Shown: in pieces, positions 33,801 to 37,876 of the stretch | Layout of the letters: each line of letters starts with the position of its first letter | Position numbering within the stretch: the stretch's first letter is position 1 | DNA from: Andreprevotia lacus DSM 23236 | Lineage (GTDB): Bacteria > Pseudomonadota > Gammaproteobacteria > Burkholderiales > Chitinibacteraceae | Direction of reading: 5' to 3' | Length of the DNA stretch: 64,000 nt | Assembly: GCF_900176275.1 (NCBI RefSeq) | Contig: NZ_FWXD01000018.1 | Span: 18,797 to 82,796 of the forward strand | Notes under the pieces: generated by a model | What the model was told of the DNA's origin: nothing | The model's database searches: none | What the model saw: only the letters and a program-made list of their open reading frames with translations | Translations under genes and position numbers: made by a program

Positions 33801-34209
33801 TATCGAAAGCGCCATCACCGGCGGTGCTGACATATTCGCCTCGAGCGATGTCGTACGCGTAGGTGGTTTCGAATTCGTCGCCATCCACCCGCTTGATGGT
33901 GCTGCCAGCAGTATTGACCGTACCCGTCAGTCCATAGATGCGCTTGTAGAAGCCGATGCGCCACTGGTCGTTGTTGTCGCCGTCCCAGCTGCCATTGCTG
34001 TTGTAAGTACGCAGCAGATCCGGCTGTAGGCCACCGCCCAGCAGCAAGGTATCGTGCTGCTGCAAAACCAGATTGCCGGTGCTGGCGTTGACATAAACGC
34101 CCTCGCCGCCGTTACCGGTTTTGGCATCCCCAACGACTCCTTGCGAGCCCAACACCTCGCGCGAGGAACCCGACAGACCCAGACCATTGCCACCAACAAT
34201 CGCAACCAT
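12892..34209 (-). CDS. Giant YD/RHS-repeat polymorphic toxin with LysM, Hint and C-terminal toxin modules (7105 aa)
   Basis: A single uninterrupted frame of 21.3 kb encodes 7105 residues (roughly 0.76 MDa). Layout: unique N-terminus without a signal peptide (about 1-210); YD repeats (YDxxGR, YDAAGN types) to about 4200; a non-YD, beta-rich insert (about 4205-5150); more YD repeats to about 5840, ending in YYYVGGKRVGDV; LysM motif (about 5884-5934); Gly/Ala-rich hydrophobic region (about 5970-6220); second LysM (about 6362-6417); helical linker; Hint domain Cys6748-Asn6885; C-terminal 220-residue toxin module. YD repeats form a shell that encloses a toxin. The canonical RHS core end (DPxGL) is absent, as are PAAR and TcaB/SpvB domains, so the export route is unknown. 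The start has only a weak ribosome site (GAAGATATCGAGC). Base composition is uneven, with AT-rich stretches around 30.5-32.1 kb and near the 3' end. Confidence 0.92.
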   Translation of the reverse strand: MVAIVGGNGLGLSGSSREVLGSQGVVGDAKTGNGGEGVYVNASTGNLVLQQHDTLLLGGGLQPDLLRTYNSNGSWDGDNNDQWRIGFYKRIYGLTGTVNTAGSTIKRVDGDEFETTYAYDIARGEYVSTAGDGAFDSLRYTAGNQQWSWKDGKSGSSEVYKTDGSGTAWRLATQINAAGDEIRIQYNTNGQIRRLESWGAGDSNYNSALQLVYSGTLLTEVANIAKNASNVDVSTSRVRYAYDAQNRLSKVTVDLTPEDSSTVDGKAYVTTYTYDGSSNRLASLSQTDGSRLEFTYDGSFRIATVKDVRSASDIRTSTYSYDSAAGATTVTDPTGLKTVFTTDTSGQLSQIAYPSDSFGPNVTRFGYDAAGNLTSVIDGRGGRVDYSYDARGNKVYELHASGIAIRRIYNANDRLIVQRTFTDFDTDGLGGNDPLNGLDTRYVYDTQGNLRFRITPDGRVTELRYDSRGLAVQQWQYGDVFYAGTTATLADLTTWAAARNLTQSQRTDTAYDMLGQIQAVTSYGAVDAAGQGQNPLTTAYVYDAFGRLLQRIDPRVVKTTGVANDYSTAYTYDGLGRVLTMSQYDANGVATVTSTVYDDANRQMQLTQANGLLITSVYDQAGKLITHSESANSVALGTTQYAYDLRGNRVQQIDPLGHITYYLFDNNNRQVAEIKPDGTISELVYNNAGQVVQSIKYSSFVDLTVLAGFSTHPADLTLNSIRPAGVTNSNYYFYNADGQLGYEVHDLTDGTASVYEYRYDGLGRKTLIFFYDQTISLSDVTSQFVAGVEAGAGIVASLSSKFVPASVATWAWAGKNQYIHYFYTGDGLLSGEVKKSATIDVYTYNILGQVTRINEKEYGGIRDGGPEKTLNEIVAGAARSPDRFYARYYDGIGRLIGEIDPEGRLVEYAYDDAGNRISEIRYAALAKDKSAETLAAARPDASLEDQRTLRAYDHLNRVIREELQPQGLITVYSYDAVGNLVERTSGLGTAAPRTQRWRYDPQGHLVQEISAEAVASGTDIGTITNVYDLAGRKIASIDGNGRRSVFYYDVNDRIVLTVSPDGEVEKTQYNSPIWIMVLNYSAKLPQSDLLSLGGGDLTASVSSLIASKLPGVSKVTSKQFNARGLLISALVSAQGARYVYNQFDQLKGIYGNLPSGTGFGLQGQQLADLNGIVRSSSDLVASPDLLGASSVQSGDFSASTTLVGKVYNAFGNLTYEYLYSGEYVSYSLNKVGQALSRYSSLTGLTYTSYDGLGRISTVTNGNGAKTLYSYNGSAREMTVTTPDGLIVTTKLNVFGEVLSITDNQGRSESYTYDLNGRLLTKIVHANGSDLVTSNKYDGAGNLLERTENSVLTRYSYDASGRVLTRQVDPDGLNLVTQYQFDGRGYQVWERRPDGIWTQNLFDRQGRIVMSIIDPPVGPDGVSKPGALAISTEYTYDVAGNVIKKREDATGLAPRITTYTYDTTHHRLSEMVDPSTPAINPSTANSIPAHTGLELTKRYEYSAARGVLLTATYDASGNKTSYRYDTNYNRLWLVVDPQFNATQYVYDENGNAILARTGVLNTSYHNENTWNCFNVPADFFSGSVQETHSVYDNQGRLKYSIDGNGGVTERRYDVYGNLSATIAYAKPIAITWPSDATQWAAAVAAALQPGATDQAHYTVVDAFNRPTFEIDAAGLVTEKRYDSASRLVAVIHHATPITLPASLTAATVSAALVSSPADRAEYYSYDSAGRQNGVLDAAGYLTEYQYDGLGQRTAFIRYAAKVVADGFVPGANWQLVLSQVKPASVGSTDHNARSVFDAAGRMVLSIAADGTQTRYVYNGLGQLVDQVAADNTAGKVTTHLDYDLAGRVIRKTEAVGTAAQRITEYTYDANSNVLTETVDPSGIKSVTRYEYDSLGHVTARYDAAGNVTRFAYDAFGNQVYQLDATGRAVRQVFDNAGHVIERREFTGFDTDGLAGTDPGGARATRYVYDALGQLRFKISPEGRVNEYRYDNRGQRVQTLQYNGSYYTAAAAGLSDLAAWAVASDPTTVMRTDTDYDSFGEVVATTSYERLDGSGQPQTPIKTVFAYDALGRLQQQTEQRGLNTPGIANDYSTAFTYDSFGRVLTRTQYDANGVGAITSTVYDDINHQIQVTQANGLVLTSSYDALGNLISQNQKAGASDFGTTRYTYDAFNRLVQRTDPASDSTYYLYDAAGRKIGEVAPDGALTEFVYDKNGLLIQKTRYTLRVTTSNLSTLAANPAGVALATLRNSTSTDSVVRYFYNAAGQQTFELDELTLGTSNVIEYRYDGSGARTDVIRYAKTINSYAVTSNIVAGNEGSDAAVRGQSATYGADATHDRQQRYFYSADGLLQAELDGEGALNEYKYNAAGWRTASIRYGTATDPALRQSGDLTALRPASSATDISTNYIYDGRGRLVGTIDPTGALTEYRYDQAGNSTYEIHYALAAKDRNAQTLAAATPSSSSEDQTLIRSFDYLNRVIREERQPQSSITTYSYDAAGNLTQKVTAQGTADQRTQQWRYDAQGHVTAELNGEAVASGNEAGKITYTYDAAGRRATMRDGSGRLTVYYYDANDRIVLTVNDDGEVEETSYNTLGLVASSARYANKLARSLVTSLAGGAITSFPYAQLASLKDASKDQFKAFSYNSLGLLANERDAVGALRSVDYNAFGEALTASAVATDGGWRAESREYDKLGHLRFSRVSGTVTENRYDTFGRLIAQIDALGRTTTTAYDGDGRIVQVTDPTGASRYTSYDMLGRVYSTTDGNGKTTRYAYNGTTREASVTTPEGVAVTTQRNAQGEVVKVTNGEGHITTYLYDRNGQRIAEVDGANEVDLVSTTSYDKAGNVIETNAHGVITRFSYDASGRVLTRQVDPGNANLTSEYRFDGTGQKIWEKRPDGVWVKTEFDKRGRVTASTIDPATNPDGSTKAGALALRTEYVYDAADNITQLTEAAGSSTPRVTTYTYDNFNRRLTEVADANGLKLTTRYEYDAVGQVTARYDAANNATRFTYDGNGRVHYTIDALGDVSEVRYDAQGNRIADIRYSKPITIPATVNDANVLATLQGLYPGPNGSVVDPAAQITRYAYDQDNRLTQTVDALGNVVEQRYDRDNNVVQRIAYATPLASTAVWQTRSDLVALLNAANPANQTSYAVYDALDRQIYRIDALGYVTQTRYNSYGQLAAVTQYAKAITVPAVRSAANLANAVVADAANDRTSYSVYDSVGRQVASVDAEGYLTEYLLDSAGRQTSVVRYAAKALASGFSPTDKLPINLDALRPNVAGANDRVQRATYDSAGRKLTDVNEAGIQVRHVYDARGLVTDQIDADGTADGVVTHFDYDRAGRLIRRSTAYGTAEVGVTEYTLDALGNRVAILDPRNYALYTSDAAWAQVERTSRGYAASAAQVTGNLVIRAALSVVQSFDVLGRLTGVKNQLSNQTQINYDAFGNVIKSVDFVGNTTYKVYDTKGQVIQNIAPTGFLTDYRYDAFGNLVGKTTYLNRVQGTIVPGQFIQIVLSGQTPQAAFINSDGKDFVSNDSYDLRNQRVASATSVVRADQSTALVQERYSYNAFGQQATATNANGGTASYRYDRRGNRLEDILPVANASGQVVKNQYQYDVFGNRIRAVEAAGLTEQRITEFGYDKLGRQISKLSQSFEAYDPLTGGSTNAQMLERTFYDNRGNVVETQVGLQDQNAPGQISNPNRTLNFYDRANRVVVQVSPEGVCTIRRYDSGALVLDTTTYANRLTSMPAVGAATPPTVVVDGMKDRTLFYTYDALGHMGSERTTAVVYSAMTNGTYQLNTGSLQTVKYFDAIGNLLQEVDRRGNSTYRYYDGLGRQIQLVDAEGYVTAWQYLPNRVVEIRYANKLANPQRGLQQTPTVSADDRVTISDLDAMGRVIRKTVSNVKYTNLTLGNNPYGSNVYMGQGDLQVTGGTGTAITSLFYDGLGNVTRQIDADGYVNEMVYDTLGRVTEKRVYRSKLATGDTTAERTRYTYDGLGDVVTETQLANSSTDDRTKQQFWANGKLTKTIDAANNVVVYKYDRLGNLTYVGSVFAANAASSGQAFTDVTIVNYDQMGREISRMSKRMTGSSAQYDQVTDTLYNAFGEITQRRTRKARYDSDIVAPTITDNLGTWQQWSKYDQLGHMVSGTSNTGVVTQYIYDGNGNATLSFQAGMGNEDVSTATVSQYASFAKTITEYDKKNQAIKTYQPDFTVADVLAQLQTANLSVNQDLSPTNPITITVTKSAQAAQAVIPESGQISLFKASANQAGQAVLQNITWGLRPYPAEPPQIVAAALNVTLPATPGYDSGDFVIEIKDSANRIIATKQVSGSTTTTQVSVSSIYYGYSISIYKMMYGQRQLRSASAQIALPNYKYDRDENLSPPSSTLYTALTAATAATAQSQLLISGQPATTSQVQVWLRPLGSNDVWGTAGTGQPAVVKIGTDNSTWFSCDLANFGRSDVLSGNYEMLFKAIDGSGNAVSIGEASLKNGVLMRRSATQPTVTQPGSSSSKPGIAVPNPGVVYSAGLAGGQTLTATVAASGNVIENYTGNGPDTMVSFAYGSYNITNVSVDIPVSLKGWGDRYILEVQNSNDQSLYQAYAGAQDTKFNVPVNLTNVKGIKVKMFLERATDRIMVAQSQLVLAAPTGWGAKQSATQAPQRPSGAVQPYSIEMKTDNYQRSFLVRNINSDVKTLVVSYRPVGSTTGYQQLTLSKDLALTNTFLFTAASAGMQEGVAYEFQYIGLGAPGGTGNQMVLARLNGTMLSAGDNSYFSPVLGEAPKVGGDGFSYVDSNGLLNLVDQGRGDSLGNMPTTYSWLKVRAIQKNVVNGQVQRMAMGDWAFVGGTESVYAAGNNILQPKMVNNQVIPGWFTVDTSQFTTDKLIALGFSNASSSQDIELDFELISYFNMQTPLPSGGSTSSPVITNDIAGRLDTSRRNVLAYMPMADYKNNDTLFPSQFTINGYFGNGSASPANMRITFTAKSNGQTNSNLSWTYDVWAQGGHADFNAPTTYIFDVSRLVPDPTKTYWYDVTFAAQSPIGGNPPITKGTATVALGADAKVLVAGELTRDPTKVTFTANDPNAVSARLSYRIKGSDDAGRLTSDQDLASVQPFTTQTLGIYNGYFTLDATTLAPAQGWRSYEYFYDLLDASGNVLSRRSDSFILGTGGPAGNVEERWTYSLTATRNLNITRSQAYNAFGEIISETDGLGNVRNLKYNVLGQLIERRDPSVTNKLSNGATAPVTPTTTYLYSLAGRQVGMIDANGNAIYYFTNGYRDAQGQALVEKELHADKGWVQNDYDEFGQVRARTEVIDSSKVSTTLYNYNNTGQISDVFRLRRDIAPKAIGDASPYSQLNADPVKDPHERYVYDAAGRRIQTTDANGNVSKTYYDFAGRVVRTINGAKIVTDYQYNYLNTIQGLNGAATGGYRKITTVGYGTADARASIDDQDVFGHLTHRVDQGGHDFVNQYNRAGWLIKQTSSTGQNIDYTYYANGYIKSIADNTMKIETDYAYDREGNRTFEGYRNLVPAGSQSEYYQSANISYDALNRISRVLNADQRADIRYEYDANGNVRRVNTTYKSADGVLDSTQDLWYTYDSMNRFLVSQGNLVNGTITKGTEGVIVAYDLAGRRIAADYSAGYGADSENGHTEQYTYSNDGYLLQVNINGTKRVANTIDAGGRTTLALQYKENGTSVLQSTETAYLGDNRINTLKVISSGTTASTNDTRYDYQTNGTLAGTHAVSTGNSGPSTIVDTTYAYELWDGAKQSKVTVSGLQPNVSGWKPGEAKYKYDVNGHLIDVEVADKVDNGIGNRHFVYRLDAQGLILRRDEYINGNQYRWRQYYYVGGKRVGDVANDGPSRNDYADALQALNNQGNNDTRYRDWQPISSADFDQNYEPISPDYPGNSSGSYIVNTGDTLQSIAQAIWGDASMWYVLAEANGLTGQETLSAGQVLSTPNKVTNIHHTATTQRVYNPGEAMGEVNPSLPNAPVPKADDDGCGVLGQVIMLVVAAVVTIYTAGAASTLLAGQSLGTFGATMSAGFSAIGGELGVAIAGGSIASGIGGLATAALSATIGGAVGSIASQGVGMAMGNVQSFSWSQVGIAALGAGLTAGIGGSGLGNAIKGMFTPASGAATEAATVATTQGFQWSNVAAGALTGAASSVISQGVMSAAGISSFSWRGVAAGALQGAAGGAFGDPNSLSTAQRFLKGIGGNVISQLVNTGKVDPMQVFDATLNTALENEFELKTSPVAADPDGIYRDLWYGAKASNAPAAPDGAYPWIDKRTQAMAAGQEQAQSISYIYRNQLVPVDDMASVMGVGKAYSDSFDEMKGRWNSDKAIPDGSDWIGNDSRRRYENPWEGSLLPEEFDLSSVGHFGASGVTAEKEPRSIIVKKGDTLEALAREVGGSDWRATMVMMRRDNSIKNNQYGSPLLKIGQLLQVGDLNAYSPAQLGELSKLGGGMISLNNRGLKFKEVEDGLNQKFDGWVNYLKNRGPVGMAYDFLDSAESFSRNTLGPAVREIYKNVGDVLDKLQPSTNPVFDVVRSHVNLLGVGDLDLQLVNTYGAYDSYGKSVKRGLDATSSARTWNEAFANINDLQKTRSYLEAVSADTGRSTDAREFASRLKDSAEFNRNNLHALTETWKGGNEYKLFNALPPSLQNVYGQDRWTAQRVLTRGATELNRQWMIAQSDKTDMAINALIPMSMAAKPNLLKTPTVAEDGIGPSVLSRNYKSGELSFTYRAAEVEYSGPVRGMSLQGTASTAVQTERSSLYYTECFVAGTLVHTELGSKPIETITVGDFVAARNEHTGATSWRAVKQLFVIDDKIIVNITLRGHDGSLETISSTNEHPFFVREQRWRAAKDLLPGDQIVLLEHGCAEVIAVEVDPNRATAYNFEVADVHTYFVGTLGVWVHNSSSINWVDVKNEVGLEARGYRPLPNERSITREDWTLSYRRQRAELTVSNVDMPLENPLPNSSSMGHGHGDHGFQTLYSQQAERVKTGLTPTLRNAPTSRASKFFTPEGEAEALGRAYGQLLNDLDNGIVPPGVTGTNGVPSYMLPNGAPVRHTLTVTTSSPSGFGAAVVKVKDPITGQAIRDASGSLLTQIDPTPLMKAKVVWEYVPTASEWRQVTYFPQ
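12895..13554 (-). other. C-terminal toxin module of the giant protein (residues 6886-7105)
   Basis: These 220 residues follow the Hint domain Asn6885. Notable features are SSMGHGHGDHGFQTLYSQQA, then RVKTGLTPT and TSRASKFFTPEGEAEALGRA. A His-rich start, an R-x-x-TG-x-x-P turn and an AS-x-F-x-(9)-A pattern resemble small nuclease-type polymorphic toxins that use histidines. This resemblance is weak, no named family was recognised, and the activity is unassigned. Confidence 0.5.
13555..13968 (-). other. Hint (pretoxin HINT) autoprocessing domain, residues 6748-6885
   Basis: The domain begins with the nucleophilic cysteine in CFVAGTLVHTELGSKPIETI, has the block-B-like STNEHPFFV and the WRAAKDLLPGDQIVL segment. 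It ends in VHTYFVGTLGVWVHN, with the terminal His-Asn pair. This is the layout of bacterial-intein-like Hint domains that cleave off the downstream toxin. No extein splice residue (Cys/Ser/Thr) with typical intein context is needed for release, and Ser6886 follows the Asn. Confidence 0.9.
18760..21600 (-). other. Non-YD beta-rich insert inside the YD-repeat shell (about residues 4205-5150)
   Basis: About 945 residues interrupt the YD repeats. The segment lacks YD motifs and instead has several beta-sandwich-like stretches. Features include ITITVTKSAQAAQAVIPESG, a Ser/Pro-rich linker (TQPGSSSSKPGIAVPNPG), VSIPVSLKGW-like strands and VTFTANDPNAVSARLSYRI. Boundaries are approximate. No named domain was recognised. 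Several similar strand patterns suggest multiple Ig- or fibronectin-like units. Confidence 0.6.
23900..28390 (-). repeat. Large internal duplication of the giant gene, unit 2
   Basis: This is the second copy of the roughly 1500-residue YD block described for 28390-32960. Similarity fades around LDYDLAGR / FDYDRAGR (about 24.2 kb), after which the two blocks differ. Confidence 0.75.
28390..32960 (-). repeat. Large internal duplication of the giant gene, unit 1
   Basis: This segment (about 1500 residues) matches the next segment (about 23.9-28.4 kb) in order. Paired landmarks are FTDFDTDGLGGNDP / FTGFDTDGLAGTDP, QYDANGVATVTSTVYDD / QYDANGVGAITSTVYDD, RVIREELQPQ / RVIREERQPQ and RYSYDASGRVLTRQVDP / RFSYDASGRVLTRQVDP. 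The offset is near 4.5 kb throughout. Copies have diverged in sequence, and part of this copy (30.5-32.1 kb) is more AT-rich than its partner. Confidence 0.75.
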
Positions 34210-34395
34210 GCTCGATATCTTCCGTATGCGTTATGCGCCACAGCGCCATTGCACAACGTGTCCAGCTACTTACGCGAAAGTTTAGGAGTTGGCGGACTTT
34301 TTTTGTGAGGACACATCGGAGCGCGGTTAGACTCTTTTGCATCAGCGTGATGGCTGATCGCTTCGCACCCAGTGACCTTCTTACACACTCGCCTT

Positions 34396-36273
34396 CTAGC
34401 AATAAATCCTGACACGCGCCCGGGAGCACGCCACATACCGCTCCCGGCGCTCCAGCAAGGTCTGGTTGCGATTCGTACTCCAGGCCAGCGGTGGCATGAT
34501 GACCACCCGCCACTCCATGCCCTTGGCCTGCAGCACCGAGGACACCAGGATTTTCTGGACGCCACGCCCCAACATGCTGCGCTCGCGCAGCAGATCCAGT
34601 TCCGCCACGAATCCGTCGCCGCCCAGTTCGCTCAGGCGGTGCGTGGCATCCATGAGCAAGAAGTCGGCCCCCTGCCTGGATGCCTGGGTCACGGCGCGGT
34701 CTTGCAGGTATTTCAACACTGCTAGTCGCTGTAGTGTCGTATCCAGCGCAGTCATGGAGAGAGGCAAATCGGTGCTGATGCCGAGCTTCTTGCGCAGCAA
34801 GGCCAGCACATCGGAGACAGCGTCCAGCCGATAGGTCAGTTCATGGCTTTGCCCGCGTTGCGTGCCGTGCTGGTCAATCAACATGTCTTCGAGTTGCCGC
34901 AATTCCATGGTGCTGAGTTTCAGCCCTGGCTGCTGGATGAATACCCCCAGCGCCAGCGCATCGCCAATGCTGAGCGGCGTGCTTGCCCAGCCGGCAAGCC
35001 GGGCGATGATGCGCATGATCTGCATCACATCGACCAGGTCACAGCGGGGCATGCCGGGGCCCGCTTGCACCGGGATACCCGCCAGCAGCAGCCCACGCAT
35101 GACGGGGATGGCTTGTTCGGCCGCTGGGGTCAGTATGGCAATCGGCTGTTCCCCGTCATTGAGGTCTTCTTGCTCGGCCCGCGCCAACAACTCGCGGCAT
35201 AGCAAGGGCAAGGAATACGGCAGCGCAAGCGGGATATACGCGCTCTTGTGCGTAGCTGCCCGCAGTCCGGTGTCCTGTTCTTCCGCCAGCGCCAGTTGCG
35301 TCTCGACCAAACGGGCGATTTCCCTGCCATAGCGATAACTGCGCGTCAGGCTCAATACGTTTTCGGTTTGACTGGAAAGCCGCGTCACGGCGTTGAAAGG
35401 GCCAATGCCACGGAACTCGAAGATATCCTGTGCCGGGTCGCCCATGGCGATGACCGATACGCCGTAATCAATCATCGCTTTGATGATCTGGAAATGCGCG
35501 GCCTTGGTGTCGTGGAATTCATCCACCAGCACGACATCGACTTTGCTTTCCCGGCACCAGCGGCCTATCGCATCTGGCTCACGAGCCAGGTCATAAGCGG
35601 CATCGCCCCGGCCGAGATAGGTAGCATCACGGCGGCAGTTTTCATAGCGGCAGAATAGAGAGAAGGCGTAGGCTGGCAAATGCAATCCACGCAGCGCATC
35701 GTGGATATCGGCTTCGTCTTCGTCCGAGAGTTCGCCGTTGATGTCCAGCCATTTGAACGGGGCGTCTTCGAAGGTCAGGCTGATCTTCAGATTGCTGATC
35801 AATTCAAGATAGAAACGCAGATCATCATCCCGCGCCGGCAGCAATTCATGTTCGTCGGTTGCGGCATAGCGTTCGTTCAGTGCGGTCACGGCCAGACGCA
35901 TGGTGGCCTTGGCCGCTTCGGGATCGTCCAGCCGGGCATTGATCTTGCCGCCCTCCCACCGTTTAAGGAGGGAGTGATCCTTGAGGCAGGTCAGCACGAA
36001 CGATTCGATGCTGACGCATTCCGGCAAGCTCGCGTTCGGGCCAAACATGGCCTGCTGCTTGTCGTTGAAGCGTTGCACACCGCGCCGGGAGAACGCCATC
36101 GGCAGCACCTTGAGCCCCTGCCCGGCCAGCTGCTGCTGGCAGAGCAGCAAAGCGGTGGTTTTGCCGGTGCCGGCCCGCCCGTGCACCACGATGGCCGCGT
36201 TCATGTCACGACGAAGGCCGGCACATGCATCCAGCAGCACCTGCAGCTCGTCGGTGATCTTGATGTCGCTCAT
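34396..36273 (-). CDS. UvrD-like superfamily 1 DNA helicase / ATPase
   Basis: The 625-residue protein has the SF1 motif series: Walker A GRAGTGKT (32-39), Walker B VLVDEFHD (248-255), motif III GDPAQDIF (278-285), a motif IV-like LTRSYRYG, and C-terminal KGMEWRVVIM and ERYVACSRARVRI (motifs V-VI). The Walker B sequence DEFHD departs from the DExQD of UvrD/Rep, and no nuclease domain was seen. It is a soluble NTP-dependent translocase or helicase of unassigned role. It lies about 190 bp upstream of the giant toxin gene and is co-directional with it, with no clear coupling. Confidence 0.85.
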   Translation of the reverse strand: MSDIKITDELQVLLDACAGLRRDMNAAIVVHGRAGTGKTTALLLCQQQLAGQGLKVLPMAFSRRGVQRFNDKQQAMFGPNASLPECVSIESFVLTCLKDHSLLKRWEGGKINARLDDPEAAKATMRLAVTALNERYAATDEHELLPARDDDLRFYLELISNLKISLTFEDAPFKWLDINGELSDEDEADIHDALRGLHLPAYAFSLFCRYENCRRDATYLGRGDAAYDLAREPDAIGRWCRESKVDVVLVDEFHDTKAAHFQIIKAMIDYGVSVIAMGDPAQDIFEFRGIGPFNAVTRLSSQTENVLSLTRSYRYGREIARLVETQLALAEEQDTGLRAATHKSAYIPLALPYSLPLLCRELLARAEQEDLNDGEQPIAILTPAAEQAIPVMRGLLLAGIPVQAGPGMPRCDLVDVMQIMRIIARLAGWASTPLSIGDALALGVFIQQPGLKLSTMELRQLEDMLIDQHGTQRGQSHELTYRLDAVSDVLALLRKKLGISTDLPLSMTALDTTLQRLAVLKYLQDRAVTQASRQGADFLLMDATHRLSELGGDGFVAELDLLRERSMLGRGVQKILVSSVLQAKGMEWRVVIMPPLAWSTNRNQTLLERRERYVACSRARVRIYC

Positions 36274-36449
36274 GCGGTTCTCTTCCTGCTGTTTTCGTTG
36301 AGATATCCAGGTCAGCAGGCATCAGCACCAATCCCAACATGGGGTTGCGCCGATGCTGGCATCGTGATGCCACAGCGCAGGAAGAGACAGGCCGATCTGA
36401 GCAAACCCGGATACTCGCCGGGCCGCTCTGGTCACACGCTCAATGCAAA

Positions 36450-36773
36450 TTAAATCTTGAGCGTATCCAGCTCGCCACCATTGGCAAGGAAATCAATGAC
36501 CCATTGCGGTTTACGGCCGCGGCCCGTCCAGGTCTGGCTGGCATCTGCCGGGTTCTTGTATTGCGCAGCCCCGGCAGTTTTGGGCTTGTTGCCCTTGCCT
36601 GCCGGCGCGGCGCCAAGCAATTCATGCAGATCAAAGCCGCGATCCTGGGCCAGCTGGCGCAGCGCAAGCAGCGTGTCGTGCTTGTCAGTAACCTGCTTAC
36701 GTGCGATCTGTGCAGTGACTTCCTTTTGCAGTGCATACAGCTCAGGCAAGGTGTATTGGGACAAATCAGCCAT
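36450..36773 (-). CDS. H-NS family nucleoid-associated protein
   Basis: The 107-residue protein has an N-terminal helical oligomerisation part (LSQYTLPELYALQKEVTAQI) and the H-NS DNA-binding C-terminus YKNPADASQTWTGRGRKPQW, including the TWTGRGRxPxW core that reads AT-rich minor grooves. An AGGAAA lies ahead of ATG 36773. H-NS proteins silence horizontally acquired AT-rich DNA. This gene sits beside the mosaic toxin region, so a local silencing role is plausible but not shown. Confidence 0.93.
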   Translation of the reverse strand: MADLSQYTLPELYALQKEVTAQIARKQVTDKHDTLLALRQLAQDRGFDLHELLGAAPAGKGNKPKTAGAAQYKNPADASQTWTGRGRKPQWVIDFLANGGELDTLKI

Positions 36774-36905
36774 GGTCGTTTCCTGTTATTCAGATATGGG
36801 CTCGCTTCATGCCGGGCGGGAATGAATTCAGGATAACGGATTCTGCCGGAATTGTCGGTGGCTGGTATCCAGATTGGAATCCGGCAATCAATGGCTGCAT
36901 CTATC

Positions 36906-37859
36906 CTAATCCACCCACTCCCCATCCACATTGATCAAATGGCAGGTGCCTTTCGAACCGGCGTATTGACGACGGCATTGCGTCAAGACCTGGTCTTCGG
37001 CTTCCTTGCGACTGGCAAAGCCGGCATCCCAGTAGTACGCACCCTGGCCATATTTGTAGGCAAAGGCCTTGTGTCCGCCGGCGTAGCGGTAGCCATGGGT
37101 GAATTGCGATACCGCTGCGCCCCAGTGCTCGGTGATGGTTTCAATCCGTGTCATGTCCTTGAGCTCGAAATAGGGTTGTTCCGGTGCGCCGATAGCGTCC
37201 AGTCCCTGGCCGTTGATATCGAGCACTTCACAGCCGTCCGGTTTGCCGGTCTGGCTGCGGCACCATTGGGCCGCAACGTCGTTCAGGCGTTGGGCATCGC
37301 GGATGTCGTACCAGTTTTGCCAGGCGCCGCCCGGTGCACGCATGAACAGGCGGTGGTTGGCATGATGGCTGTAGCGGTAGAGGAAGGAACCCAGGGCAGC
37401 TTTGTTGTTGCCGAACAGGTCGATCGCATGTTGGGGTTTCTGGACCGTGAGCTGGATCGTTTCGTGAGGCGGTAGTTGCAGCGCTTGTGGCTCACCATCA
37501 ATGTCGATGAGTTCGCACGGTCGTGCCCAGGCGCCACGTTCGCGCTCGCACTGGTCTTTGGCACGGGCGATGGCGGCCTGGCGAGTCTCGGCGCCGACGG
37601 CATAGCCCGCGGCAAAATCCACCGACAGCACGAAGGCTTTGTGCCGATGCAGGCCGGTTGGCGCCGGCAGATAGATATTGCGGTAACCGTCCAGGGTGTC
37701 TTGCTGACCGGTGCGGATCGGCAGCGGAATACTGTTGTTGCTTGCGGTGTCGGGCGCACTGGCCGTGTCGCTGGCCGGCCCGGCCAGGGCCGGACCGAGT
37801 GACAAGACCAGCAGTCCGCCGGGGATGAGTCTGGTGAAGTGCGTGGCGAGGTGCGTCAT
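36906..37859 (-). CDS. Exported protein with three Cys-pair repeats, unknown function
   Basis: The 317-residue protein starts at ATG 37859 after a GGGGAGGG ribosome site, with a signal peptide (LIPGGLLVLSLGPALAGPA). Three similar units follow, each with an HKAF- or W-rich strand, a helix and a Cys-x(9-12)-Cys-x-(L/V)-(I/L)-(D/N)-(I/V)-(D/N)-G ending: CERERGAWARPCELIDIDG, CRSQTGKPDGCEVLDINGQ and CRRQYAGSKGTCHLINVDGE. The paired cysteines suggest disulphides in the periplasm. I do not recognise a named family. It is the last gene of a four-gene operon. Confidence 0.8.
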   Translation of the reverse strand: MTHLATHFTRLIPGGLLVLSLGPALAGPASDTASAPDTASNNSIPLPIRTGQQDTLDGYRNIYLPAPTGLHRHKAFVLSVDFAAGYAVGAETRQAAIARAKDQCERERGAWARPCELIDIDGEPQALQLPPHETIQLTVQKPQHAIDLFGNNKAALGSFLYRYSHHANHRLFMRAPGGAWQNWYDIRDAQRLNDVAAQWCRSQTGKPDGCEVLDINGQGLDAIGAPEQPYFELKDMTRIETITEHWGAAVSQFTHGYRYAGGHKAFAYKYGQGAYYWDAGFASRKEAEDQVLTQCRRQYAGSKGTCHLINVDGEWVD

Positions 37860-37876
37860 GTATGGCCCTCCCCGCC

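Noticed and set aside
15000..34000. Many plus-strand frames of 60-340 residues opposite the giant gene
   Set aside because: The repetitive YD coding sequence creates long antisense frames. They have no ribosome sites and repeat in step with the YD units.
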